A stretch of DNA of 64,000 nt from CAYYDE01 sp964470525 (GCA_964470525.1 CAYYDE010000002.1:62001-126000); one strand, 5' to 3'; shown: positions 42,639 through 54,423, numbered from the stretch's first letter. Translations and numbers: made by a program. The notes: generated from the sequence alone by a model not told the origin.

Positions 42639-43976
42639 TTATTTACTATTTTTAGAAATATCAATATCATAGTCTCAAACCTTTCACTTAAACTCAATTT
42701 CTGGTAAAGAAATCTTATTTTTTATAATTATATTCTTAAAATCTTTTACAAAATCTGTAAAATAATCCAGAAAAGTAGTCTTTGAATTTTCATTAATTTT
42801 ATTTGATGGATTTTTATAAATATCGCTTATAGTATCAATTAAAAACTTTGTTGCATCATTTGGATTTTTATTTTCTAGTAATTCAAAATATGCTGGCATT
42901 GAAAAAGCAGAAATATATTTAAAACTATATTCATCTAAAATTTTTTTAATTCTTGAATGTTCTAATATTGCAAATCAAAATAAAATTATAACAGGTGTTA
43001 TAACTCAAATATGTTGAAATATTCAAATTTCAAAATCAACACTAAAAAACTTCTTTAAAATAGGTGATAAAAAGAAAATTAAAAATAAATTCAGAAATAT
43101 AATTGCAAAAGCTAATCTAAAAATTCTATCTTCCCAAAAAAGTAAATCTTTTTCAAGCTTAGTTACTTTGTCTTGAAAAGCATTACACAATCTATTTGCA
43201 GTTGAAATATTAATTTGTTGGTCAATAGTTTCTTGTTGGGATTTAATTTTTTGTAAAATAGTATTAATTTCATCTCTAATAGAAAGTTTTGAATTTTTTG
43301 GAGTAAATAAATTATTAAAATAATCTTGAATTTTTGAAGTATTATTAGAACTTAATTTTTCAAAATTATCAATATTTTTACTTTGTAATTTTATTTTATC
43401 AAAAGCTTCTTTTCAATTTTTTAAATATCAATCTAAAATTTCAATATTTTTTTCTGCTTGTTTTTGTATTTTTTCAAGTAGTTTAATAATATTATTTGAA
43501 GAATTTTTATTTTCTTTAATTATATTTAAAAATTCTTCTGCCTTCTTTGAAAATCAAGATAATCAATTAAATAGTTTAATTATTTCTTTCTTTTTAGTAT
43601 CTATTTCTTTTTTTAAATCTAAAAAAGTATTATGGAACTCTTCTATTTTAACTGATTTAATTTTTGAATTTTTTTCTAAGTTATTTAAAGTACTTTGAAT
43701 AGATTTTAATTCAAGAATAGTTTTTTTAGATTCATCAATAAAATTATCAATTTCCTCTTGCGATTTTTTTAAATCATTTGAATATTTAGTGTTTAAAGAC
43801 TTATTTTTAGACACATCTTTATAATTTTTATCTAACTGATTTGAGATTTCTTCAAATAAAGTTTTATATATATCTCAATTACTAGTTAAAGGAACTAAAA
43901 TATCTAAAATATTTTTAGCTTCTTTTATTTCAAGTTTTAAATCTTCAAGAGTTTTTTGAGAATCAGTGTTTTCCAT
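42639..43976 (-). CDS. coiled-coil membrane protein
   Basis: 445 aa. About 280 residues of Lys/Glu/Asn/Ile-rich coiled coil precede two close membrane helices (about 300-350) and a 95-residue cytoplasmic tail. The layout recalls membrane-tethered sensors or pore-formers of phage-defence systems, but no family is recognised. Base composition is even more AT-rich than its neighbours. TGA-Gly codons are present, so it is adapted to code 25. Confidence 0.6.
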
Positions 43977-44006
43977 AAAAACAAAAAGTTAAATAATAAA
44001 TATTTA

Positions 44007-44543
44007 TTATATTTTTTTAATTTCAGTAATGTCATAATTGAGATTAAATTTTATTTCATAATTATTTTTTCAAGATTTTGCATGCACAATAAAATAATTC
44101 TTATATTTCTTATGTCCACTAATTATTACTTTTTTGTTATAATATTTAGAAAAAATTTCAATAACTTTTCAAAAATAATCCTCTAAATTCTCCAATCAGT
44201 TATTTTCTTTCTTTGCAAATTTTTTCTTAAGTCTAGCATACATAATTTTAACTACATCAGTTGCTAAATTCCCCATTACTCACATTGATACAGCAAATAT
44301 TATTTCTTGAGCCATTCCTGAAGCTCATTGTTCATATATTGAAGTTTTCTCTATAAAATTATATCAATCAAAAGGTCCATTTTTGTATATTATGTTTTTT
44401 TGAAAATCTTTTATAATATCTCAAATATTTTCAGTTGTATATCAAGGAATTTCAAATATTATTAATTCTAATGGTGTCTCATCACACGCTATATTGTTCA
44501 TTTTCTTTATAATGAACTCTAATTTATCAATTGAATAATACAT
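44007..44543 (-). CDS. unknown protein with possible membrane helix
   Basis: 178 aa. A hydrophobic Gly-rich segment (about 75-95; AQEIIFAVSMGVMGNLATDV) sits between a short N-terminal domain and a basic C-terminal part. Small Gly-rich membrane segments of this kind occur in effector-associated defence proteins, but no match is certain. Position: between hsdS and the coiled-coil gene. Confidence 0.55.
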
Positions 44544-44564
44544 AGTATAAATCTTAAAAATAAA

Positions 44565-45872
44565 CTAATCTAAAATCATCTCCTCAACTTCTCTTTTCGT
44601 TCTCTCATAAACCTCTTTTGCCTCACTTTCCAAAACTTTTGCTTTTTCAATTCTACTTTTCACTTCCAAAGCAATTTTTTCCTGAATTTCTAAAGGTGGT
44701 AAAGGGATTTCTAAATTTTCAATATCATTTCAATAAACATGAGGTTGTCATGCTCATTGTTGCAATGAATAAATATAATTTTGTCTTACTTTCAAAAATG
44801 AAGCTAAAAACTCAGTTTTTAAAACACTTTCATCTTTTGAAAAAATAACACTACAATCAGAAGCAAAAATTGGGTAATTATGATACCAAACATATCAAGA
44901 ATAAGCTCAAGAAGCACTTATTGTAATAATATTTCAATTATAATTTGCAATATTATGATTATAAGGACTTGTTTGTCATCATGCAATAACTGGAATATTT
45001 CATTCTATAAGTTGAGAACTAGAAAGTGCTTGTCATTTATTAACTTTTGCGAATTCTTCTAATTTTAATATTTTATATTTGGTTTTTTCAATATGTTTAT
45101 CTTTCTTTTGAAAATTTAATGGGTCAAATCTTCATTCATTTATTACTTCATTTAAAGAAATTGCAAAAACTTTCTTTTCTTCAACTTCTTTATACTCAAT
45201 TCAAAGCTCACTTAAAATAAAATCATCAATACTTTCAAGTAAAGTTTTTGCTTGCATTTCTTTCTCTTTTTTCTCTTTCAAAGCTAAATCCATTTTTTCA
45301 ACTATTTGATTTTGGATTTCTAAAGAAATTTTTGGAATTGGGATAAACAATATATCGGGAACTGTTATTGTTTGTTGAACTTGTCAACTTACTAATGATT
45401 TAATAATTTTTTGTCAAACATCTGAATTTAGATAATACCAAAGAAATTTACTATTATAATTATCTTTTAATCTTATTTTTATAACATTAGCATTTATATT
45501 TCATTTATCAATATTATCAAAATATCATACTTTTCAAACAAGTCATCTAACAGTAAAAATTAAATCTCATTTTCTTAACTGTGTTTTTGGAAAAAGATTA
45601 TTTGTTTCTTCATCAATATAATCATATTGTTGGTTTGGACTTATAAATCAATATTTATCTATTGATTCTCATTTAATTACTGGTATTCAAGAATTTTGAT
45701 ATTTTATTCAATAAAAAGTTGGATATCTATATATTTCACCAACAATATCATACAAAGTATACTCTCAATAATTCTTAAATAATTTATTTTTGATTTTATT
45801 AAAATCTGATAAATAATATTCGGGATCAAACCTTTCTAACTGCCCCTGACTAACAATAAAAATCTTATTTAG
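44565..45872 (-). CDS. hsdS: type I-like restriction-modification specificity subunit
   Basis: About 436 codons with the standard HsdS plan: TRD1, a conserved helix (LEIQNQIVEKMDLALKEK), TRD2 (KYKILKLEEFAKVNKGQAL) and a final helix (LEIQEKIALEVKSRIEKAK). The frame is open upstream to about 45905 but contains no ATG, GTG or TTG. By comparison with typical HsdS N-termini (MNKIF.VS), the start should sit at 45870-45872, where the codon is CTA. This is therefore either an AUU/CUA-type start, a silenced gene or a recombination cassette. A perfect inverted repeat brackets this point. Confidence 0.8.
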
Positions 45873-45884
45873 AAAGTCAGGGGC
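45842..45884. repeat. perfect 10-bp GC-rich inverted repeat at hsdM/hsdS junction
   Basis: GCCCCTGACT (45842-45851), 23-bp spacer, AGTCAGGGGC (45875-45884). The right copy touches the hsdM stop. The left copy encodes Ser-Gln-Gly-Gln of HsdS. It is strikingly GC-rich in this genome. Confidence 0.9.
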
Positions 45885-45886
45885 TA

Positions 45887-47680
45887 CTAAAAATTTGCAG
45901 GATTTTTTAAAAACTCTCTAAATTGTTTTGCTATTTCAGGTAATTCATTTTCACATTTTCTTCCCGTTGCATCAATACCGATTTTTTCAGCTGTTGCCAT
46001 AAATATCTTATAATCAACTTCTTTTTTGTTTCACCATTTTTGCAATACTAAAATACTTGATTTTACTCAAGCTCAATAATATCTAAATGCATCTTGTGGT
46101 AAAGATATAACTCATAAAATTTTGAAATGTTCCAAAATCCATTCTCTTACATAGAGTAAAGATGAATTTGTCAAAATTCCATCTGGTAAAACTACGGCTA
46201 TTTTTCAAGTTCATGGTTTCAAAAATTGCCAAAATCTCTCAATAAAAAGGATTTCAGTTTTTTGTGCTGGTCTTTCTTTACTTCAGCTTTTTCCAAGTTC
46301 AAAAGTTCACAAATAATCACTTTCAGTTTTTTTCACCACTGCTCCAAAAGGAGGATTGGTAAAAATATAATCAAAACTATTTTCTTTGAATCAAAGATTT
46401 TGTTTTGTCATATTTTCAATTGGTTCCAGTCAGTCGTGACTGATAACATTCGTATGTCCATCATCGTGCAAAATCATATTCATTTTTGCAACTCTTGCGA
46501 TTGACTCATTTATTTCAATTCAAAATAAATAATTTTCTGCAAAACTATGCCAATATTTAAAATGTTCACTTGCTTCACTTGGATCTGTTCAATGATTTGG
46601 ATAATATTCATCTGCTTTTTCTCTCATCACATCAAGAGCTTTTAATAAAAATCCTCAAGAACCACAAGAAGTATCCAAAACTTTGTGAGTATTTTCCATT
46701 TCAGGAGCAAATAAATCTATACAAAATCTTGTAACTGTATTTGGTGTAAAATATTGCCCAAATTCTCATTTAAAAAAGTTTCATAAAAATTTTTGAAATG
46801 CTTCTCCTTTTATATCTAAATCAGTTTTATTAAAATTCAGTCTTTGTAAATGTTCTACAACTGCAGCTAATTCTTTGTCATTGAGTTTGATTTCTTCTTG
46901 AAAAACTTGTTTATCTTTTTGTCTTTCTTTCTCATATATTTCATCAATTCTTATTTTTAATTTATGTGTTGATTCATTTCTTTTTCTTTGAAATTCATAA
47001 GGTTCTCAAATTTTTCTTCATTTTTTTTCATCAGCAACTTTTATAAAAATGATTTTTGCCACTTCTCAAAATGCTTCTGCTGGATTTCTTTTTCCACCTC
47101 TCCAAATAGTTTGATGAGCTTTTGAAAGAGCTGTTTCAAGTGTTTCCATTGTTACGGGTTCTAAATCTACAATTCAACCTTTTGTAAAAGTCCATTCTTC
47201 AGGTTTTCCGTATTTTACAGGAATAGAATAAAATGCGTCATCAAGTGAATCATCTTTTCCTTCCTCAAAAAATCTTACTGTTTCTCAAGCAATAGTTCCA
47301 TAATATTTGGATTTTAAAATTCTTCCATTTCAAATACCTTGTTTTACTGCTTGTTCAAATTCATTATCTGTAATATTTGCTTTTTTAAATTCTATGACAA
47401 AATATTTATTCTCTACTCCATCTTCATAAATAACCAAATCAGCTAATTGATTTGGCACTCTTTTTGGCATTTCTACTTCTAATCCAATATTTTGAGGATC
47501 ATATTGGTATTTTGTAACAAGATCCAAAAACCATTCAAGCCTTACTTGTTCTTCTGGATCTGAAAATTTATATTTTTTTTCTCAATTTCTGAGATTTTTA
47601 TAAATAACTCTGTCTTTTTCTTCATCAATTTCAATAAGTCATTTTTGTATTCATAGTAGGTGTTGCTCTGTAAATTGCAT
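45887..47680 (-). CDS. fused nuclease-N6-adenine methyltransferase (HsdM-like, type IIG/BcgI-like)
   Basis: 597 aa. Residues 30-120 are an HsdR_N-type nuclease domain (NQLADLVIYEDG, then YFVIEFKKA at about 95: D...ExK). Residues 260-560 are an HsdM methyltransferase: motif I LDTSCGSGGFLLKA (about 338), motif IV FTNPPFGAVV (about 441) and FGQYFTPNTVTRFC. Cleavage and methylation in one chain plus a separate S subunit is the layout of BcgI-type systems, so no hsdR is needed, and none is seen. It has a rare strong Shine-Dalgarno (AAGGAGG). The -10-like TATTAT upstream lies near 47715. Confidence 0.85.
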
Positions 47681-47795
47681 ATTTGTTCCTCCTTTATAAA
47701 TTAAATTATCTCTATAATACACAAAAAACACCTTTTACCAAATTTATTTTCTCAATTTCCCCATTCCATAAACATTATTTTCATTTTTCCAAAAA

Positions 47796-49043
47796 CTACC
47801 TCTTCTTCCCATAATATCTCTTTTTTTGAGAAGATTTACGATTTTTCTCTTCATCAAACGAAAAATTCCCTAAAAATTCTCATTTTGAAATTTCTTCATT
47901 TTTGTATGAATCATCATTCACGACTAAAAGCTTTTTTCAGATGAGTTTTTCGATATTTTCAAGATGTTCTTTTTCTGGTTCGCTACACATTGAAATAGCA
48001 AGTCCTGATTTTCCAGCACGAGCCGTTCTTCCGATACGATGAACATACGCTTCACTATCAGACGGAATATTATAATTTACCACACAAGAGAGATTTTCTA
48101 TATCAATTCCACGAGCTGCGATATCGGTTGCTACGAGAACTTTTATTTTCCCATCTTTGAGTGCTTGAATTGATCTTTGACGAGCGTTTTGTGAACGATT
48201 TCTGTGAATATTATCTGCTGAAATATGAGCTGATTTTAAGAAATTCAATACCATTTCTGTGTCATCTTTGGTTTTTACAAACACAAGAATTGAAGCAAGA
48301 TCTCTTCTTTTTGCAATTTGTTGAAGAAGTTTTCTTTTATTTGCAAAATTTATATGATATACTTTTTGAATAATGGTATCTGTGGTTGACGCAACGCTAT
48401 GAACGGTAATTTCTTTGGGAGATGAAAGCATTTCGTTTGCTAAAGTCTTGATTGCTGGAGGCATCGTTGCTGAGAAAAAAAATGTTTGACGAGGAGTTGG
48501 AATTCTCTTAAGAATTTTTTTCACATCAGGTAAAAAACCCATATCAAGCATTTTATCTGCTTCATCAAGCGTGAGAATTTCCACATATGAGAGCTTAATA
48601 AATCCTTGAGAAATCAAATCTTCCAATCTTCACGGAGTTGCGATGAGAATATCTACTCATCTTTTTAGCGCTTGCACTTGATGAAATTGATTGACTCATC
48701 CATAAATTACGGTGTATTTCATATTTACATTCGTCGCATATGGAGCAAAAGTTTCCCCTATTTGAATCGCAAGTTCACGAGTTGGAGCAAGAATAAGAGA
48801 AAGAATTTTTCTCTCTTTTGACTCAAGTGTTCATTTTTCTTTCTTTTTGTTATAGAGATTTTGTAAAATCGGCAAAGTAAATGCAAGAGTTTTCCCAGAA
48901 CCAGTTTGTGCGCATCACAAAATATCATCTCACAAAAGTGCTTCTGGAATCACTTTTTCTTGGATTTGAGTTGGAGTGGTAAAACTGGCTTTTTCTAAAG
49001 CTTTTAAAAGTGGATTCACAAGAGGAAGATCAGAAAAATTCAT
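47796..49043 (-). CDS. DEAD-box RNA helicase
   Basis: 415 aa. It has the Q motif (FTTPTQIQEKVIPEAL), motif I CAQTGSGKT, Ia APTRELA, motif II DEAD, motif III FSATMP and motif VI HRIGRTARAGKSG, then a short basic tail ending KKRYYGKKR. RhlE/DeaD-like; it remodels RNA in ribosome assembly or decay at low temperature. ATG 49043 is chosen because residues beyond it are not family-like. The 115 bp between it and hsdM hold the hsdM promoter region. Confidence 0.93.
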
Positions 49044-49109
49044 ACAAAGATTTTTAAAAAATATTGGCATCATAGTAAGAAAAAACTTGATTTTTGCAAG
49101 GAGGAAAAT

Positions 49110-49142
49110 AAAAAACAATCTTGATTGCTCAGATTGTTTTTT
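49110..49142. terminator. hairpin terminator ending the five-gene operon
   Basis: AAAAAACAATC-ttgattgctca-GATTGTTTTTTATTTATTT. Confidence 0.8.
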
Positions 49143-49165
49143 ATTTATTTAGAAAAATAGAAAGT

Positions 49166-49870
49166 TTACACGTTTGTTTCTATGGAAGTTTTATGAATAT
49201 CAATGATTTTTTTCATAAAATTTCTCACTTCTTCATCACTAAATTGTATGTCTTCTTCTCAAAAATATTCAAACATTTCTCATGATAAATCTATTATAAA
49301 AACTCATCTTCTATAATATTCATAATTATCACGAAGAAGTTGAAATGATATTTTTCTTCCTGATTGTATATGTTTTTGATTGATAGTATCATATAATATT
49401 CTAGGAAGATTCAGTCATCTTATTTCTTCTATAACGTTTTCGTATTTTTTTGGTGGTATAGGAGTTTCTTTTTGTGTTTTTATGTATAAATCTGTTCAGT
49501 ATCCTTGTGTAAAATCTCTACATTCACTTAAAAATATGCTTCACAATATATCTTGAATAATTATATGAAAATCTTCATTTGATAATTGAACTTTATGTGG
49601 AAAATCTGCTACCATAAGAGCAATAATACCATATAAAAATATCGTGTATTGCTCATAATTTTCTTGAGAATCTGTTTTATATTCACGTAAAATTTTTCAA
49701 ATTTGTATTTTTAAAGTAGGAAGAATTTCTTTTAAATAATTATCCAAAGTATTATCAACTATTCTTTTTACTTCTTCAATAATTTGTGAGAGTTGGTGTT
49801 TATAGGTATTGAGTTGTTCCGTTCTGATTCATTCTGCTTTTGCATGAATTCAAATAATTTTATTATCCAT
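49166..49870 (-). CDS. unknown protein, gene 5 of dikinase operon
   Basis: 234 aa, helical and acidic, with no signal peptide. No family is recognised. The start is 11 bp after the stop of gene 4, and the operon terminator lies just beyond its end. Confidence 0.6.
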
Positions 49871-49881
49871 ATTTTATGTGA

Positions 49882-50817
49882 TTATTTACATATTTCATAA
49901 AGTTCTTCTACTATTTCTTCTTGATAATTTTGCAATACTTCCATTATTTTCATCAATACTACTATATCATCAAACTTGATAGGATTTTCCATATCCTTTG
50001 CAAGATATTCAAAAGATTTTAATATACAATTTCCACTTTCTGATAAAGTTTCTTTGAGAGATCAAAGATATCTTTCAATTTTATCTTCATGAGGTTGTCG
50101 AGATTGAAATTGTGGATATGTTGTATTGAATATTTGTACTCCATCAAGAATTACTTTGTCCACTTCTTTTTCTATTTTTTCATAAAAATCTTCAAAATTG
50201 TATGCTAAAATATCTGATTCATCCACGAATATATGTCCATATAATTCTTCATGTTCGAGTATTTTTTCTTCTTCATCAAATGATGAAAGTTCTATACCTT
50301 GTAACTCTACTTTTTCTTCCCAAAGTTCGTATAAACTTTCAAATATATAGTCTCAAATAAGATGTTCAATAGCTTCTTCTAATTCCCATTCTTCATAACT
50401 AAATCAAATATCACTCTGATTTACAGTAAAATCAAAAACATGTTTTATGAAAAACGCAAAACTTTTTGCGCTTTCTTGTATTTTATCTTTTTCCTTATCT
50501 GAGAAATATCTTTCAGAAATAATAAAAGGATGTTTTTCTCAAAAAAAATCATTCACATAATTATGTAAATTTCCGATTTCTGACTTTAATAATTCAGGAA
50601 TTTTTCATGTAATAAATGGAATAAAAACATGCATTGGATAATAATCAAAGAAAATATTTGAATGATTTTCTGGTTTAATAATATTTGCAATATTTTCAGA
50701 TATTTGTGGAAGAGAAAAAACATTTGTTGTATCAGGATTATCTGAAGATGTTTCCTTTGTTTTTTCAACTCATTTTTGAGATTGTTTTGAAAAATTTCAA
50801 TAAAGAATATTAGACAT
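49882..50817 (-). CDS. unknown protein, gene 4 of dikinase operon
   Basis: 311 aa, very acidic in the middle (about 140-210, rich in Glu and Asp), with a polar N-terminal tail. No domain is recognised. It is 22 bp downstream of the dikinase-like gene. Confidence 0.6.
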
Positions 50818-50839
50818 AGTAAAAAATATTAGAGATAAT

Positions 50840-52354
50840 TTAAATTTTTCCTATAAGGAGTTGGTTTTTCTTTTCATCACAAATAATATGAAACTTTCAA
50901 GAAATTATATCTTGAGATCATAAATTCTTGTATAAATCTTTCGTTTCTATGTTTGTAACTCCAAACATTTTTCATGCTGCTTTGATTTGTCATGAATAAT
51001 GTGAAATAGCTCCTCCATATTGCTGATAATGAAATGTGTGAATAATAGCAGTAGCATTACTATAAAAATCAAAATTATTTTGTAGAAATTCTTTATGAAT
51101 GGTACTAAAAAATCCAGGAACGATTAAGATATAATTTTTGTGTGTTGTATTAAAATCTTTGAGTGTTTCATAATTATTTTCTCCCAAGCAAAAAATATGA
51201 TTTACTATTTTTTCTCCATTTCAAATAACATTTCCAGCTTCAATAATTTTTTCTCATTGTAATTTCCATTCTCCATTTTGATTGTTGGATGGAATTATTG
51301 ATGCGATTTGTAAAACAACGAATTTTTCACTTTCCTGATTGTACGCGAACTCTAGATATGTTGGTGTTCATAGATGAACTTCTAATTTTTTTAATGCATG
51401 AAAATATTTTTCCAAATCAATATTGATATATGCATCTAATATATTTGAACTAAATGTTTGTAATTCTGCATCATATACAAGTCATTTTGACTCTTGATGA
51501 AATACATTATATTCATTTGCTTTATCCGCATTTTTATAAAGAAATTCTCAAAAATCAAAATCCATTTCCTCACTTTCTTTATATGTGAGTTTATATCATC
51601 CACCATTTACTGCTCCACATAATCATGTATCTATAAGAAAATATCATTCTGGATCATGAGGAGTTGAGGTGAGTGCAATTCATGAAAGAGGAGTGGTATA
51701 TGAATTTTCTATTTTTGTTCCTACAATATTTTGAATAATAATTCAAAATGTAAAATGATTGAGCTCTTTATTTTCATTATAAATAAAAGTATTTAAACAT
51801 GAATAATAATCATATTTTGATGATGAATTTTGTGTTTTTCGAAATGCAAAAGCACTTGGAGAAAAATAACTTTTTAAAACAGTTTTCAATGATTCTATCA
51901 ATCACTCTTTTGTAAATACACAAAAATCTGATTTATAAATTCATATTCCTTGAGCATCATTTTCTCAAGATGATCGTATTACTAAAGGAGTTTCATGAGA
52001 AAAATATTCTAAGGATTTCCAAAGCTGTTCGAAGTATATATCGTTTATTTCTGCAGTATCTATTTCAGTTCTTTTATCAATTTCATTTGTATGAGAAAAA
52101 TCTAAATCAAATAATTTTTCTAAAAAATCATGTGCTAAAACCAAAGTTTTTGGAACTTCAAAACCAACTGATTCAAGAGTGAGTTTGTTTTTTAAAAGTT
52201 CTTGAGCTTTCTCTCATATTTCTCCATTTCAAAGCACAATATAATTACTTTGAGAAAGAATATTATGTATATTTTGTGAAATATGATGAGAAACATGAGT
52301 TTTTGTATCTCAAATGACAGAAAATTCAGAAGAAATATTTTTTGAATCTATCAT
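50840..52354 (-). CDS. minimal PEP-synthase-like dikinase: ATP-grasp plus swivelling His domain
   Basis: 504 aa. At about residue 125, PLVIRSSGENDAQGIGIYKS parallels the PPDK/PEP-synthase ATP-binding motif (vRSSaxxEDxxxxSfAG). At about residues 440-465, GGAISHYSGQIKAAGKMFGV parallels the swivelling domain (GGxxSHxAIvARELGIPA), with the phospho-acceptor His at about 453. Full PEP synthase and rifampin phosphotransferase are about 800-900 aa and have a third domain for PEP/pyruvate or drug; that domain is absent. It might phosphorylate an unknown small molecule or a protein partner from the operon. The canonical Thr/Ser positions around the ATP loop are only partly kept. Confidence 0.65.
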
Positions 52355-52363
52355 ATTTTTATA

Positions 52364-53530
52364 TTAAAAATTAGTCTGTGTATCTCTTCCATAATGAAGA
52401 AATATATATTTTATAATATTGATCAATCTTGGGATTTGTTGACTTGCAAGTAAACATATAACAAAACTTTGAAATTCTCTTTCTGGAGCATTCAAAATAG
52501 ATGTATAACTTTCTGATGTTTCTTTATGAGGTTTTGTAATATGTGACTTTTTATATCACTCAAGCCATGAAGCTTGTGATGGAATGATTTCTTGTAAAAT
52601 CATAATTTTTTCTAACAAGGGGTGATGCAGATAAGTACAATACATTTCTACTTCTTTCCAAGCGTACATATCAAGAATATTTCCTTCGAGATATTCAAGA
52701 TTTTCAAGTACTTGTTGTTTTTTATATTCAGCTTCTTGGATATAATGTGGATCATTAAATTTTTTATTGAGGTGAAATTTTTTGATAATTTCTTTTTTAT
52801 AATTTGAGAGATTTATGGAATGAGGAAACATATATTGTCATGATTCTAATGTTATTAAAGCTTGATTATAATCATTTCTATGAAGATAATGACGTGCAAG
52901 AGAGAGATGTTTTGTTTCATCTATTTGATTTTCTTTTAATAGACTCCATTGCAAAAATAAAATATGATGTTGTGATAATAAAAAATCTATTTTTTCTTGA
53001 AAATAATTATAAATCTTTGAAATTTGATCTTGAGTTTCTCCTGTGAAAATATCTGGATAATCAATATATGCAAGCATATCTTTCGATACTTTTATATGAT
53101 CAAGTTGATGACGAACTGCGTGAGAAAAATATTTTAAATTTTCTGTAACAATATTTGGGACTTCCTCTTGAATTATTTTGAAAAAATGTTTCATTTCAAC
53201 ACAAGAAGTTTTCACTCCTTTCAACAGAAAAAATATTGGATGATCAGGTGGAATATTGTTTGTTCAATATTTCTGTGATACCATAGCATACATTATGTCA
53301 AGAAATTCGACTGTATTCATATCTTCAGGCATAATAATTATTCTTTTTCATTCAGAAATTTCAGAATACAATATATCTTTAAAATACGAATTCCAAGTTT
53401 TTCTATCAACAATATGAAAAACATGATCTGTATTATAAGAAAACCATAAAGAAACATAGATGTGGTCTACAACACTATTATTTTGAAGATATTCTCAAAA
53501 AAAAGGTTGTATATTTTTTTCTGAATGCAT
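52364..53530 (-). CDS. unknown protein, gene 2 of dikinase operon
   Basis: 388 aa, cytoplasmic and helical. Part of the middle (ARHYLHRNDYNQALITLESG) looks like one or two TPR-type hairpins. The segment HAVRHQLDHIKVS is His-rich but matches no motif known to me. Spacing to both neighbours is about 10-25 bp. Confidence 0.6.
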
Positions 53531-53552
53531 AAAAAATAGATGAAAATATATT

Positions 53553-54389
53553 TTATATAAGAGAGAGTTCTGATATTTGAATTGGTTTTCCAATAAAAGA
53601 AAGATATTCAAAAAGTTCTGTTTGAGTAATTTTTTTACGCAATACTAAAATATCTCAAATTGTTTTTCCAGTACGTTCTTGTTCAGTCATTGCTTCATGT
53701 AAATCTGTTTGAGTAATTTTATTTTGCAAAATAAAATATTCTCATGTACGAATAATTTTTAGTTCTTTTAAAATTGGATAGAGTACATCTGGAGTAATAT
53801 ATCATTTTTGAAGTAAAACTTCTCACAAAGAAAATGCTTTATTATTGTGGACTATCGTGAGACATTCAATAATTTTTTCTTTTGGTAAAATTCAATTGAA
53901 TAATAAATATTCTCAAAGTTTGATAAATCAAAACCAAGCTCCTACTTCTGCATATCTTTTTAAAGAAATACATCCATTTTTTACTAAGAGTTTTCAGATT
54001 TCTATTGGTTTTGAAGATGTTTTTTGAATTCATAATGCTATTGCAAGTTGTTTTTCTGTAATATCTCAGAGAAAAACTAAAAGTTCTCATACTTGTATAG
54101 TATTTTCTTTTTTACGTAAATTTACTGATAAATATCATTCTATTTCTGTATAAAATCTTTGATAATTTTGTTTGAGAAACATTCATAAACTTATATTTTC
54201 TTCTTGTAACGCATTTTCATATTTTCTAAATAACTCATCAATTTCTATTTTGTTTATTCAATTGAATCGTAAAACATTTTTTATTTTTTGACAAAAAGCT
54301 GTTTTTTCAGAAGAAATAATTTCTAAAAAATTTTCTTCTGAAAGTGTGAGGTCTTCTGTGTGATGATTGTTGTGATTTGAAATATTCAT
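53553..54389 (-). CDS. MshEN/T2SSE_N-type repeat protein, possible c-di-GMP receptor
   Basis: 278 aa. It is made of repeated units of the MshEN (GspE N-terminal) type: xLGELLVxxGxITExxL, seen as VGELLVFLGDITEKQLAIAL, IGKLLVKNGCISLKR, LGEVLLQKGYITPDVL and TIGDILVLRKKITQTEL. No ATPase domain follows. MshEN domains in PilB/MshE bind cyclic di-GMP through paired RLGxxLV...G motifs. The Arg of the canonical motif is often missing here, so binding is uncertain. First gene of the operon, with a consensus promoter. Confidence 0.68.
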
Positions 54390-54423
54390 AGATATACAAC
54401 TCAAAAAAATAAAAAGAGAGTTT

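Noticed and set aside
48930..49118. Longer start of the DEAD-box helicase (about 25 extra residues)
   Set aside because: The extra residues are hydrophobic and not family-like, and overlap the terminator region; ATG 49043 fits the usual N-terminus.
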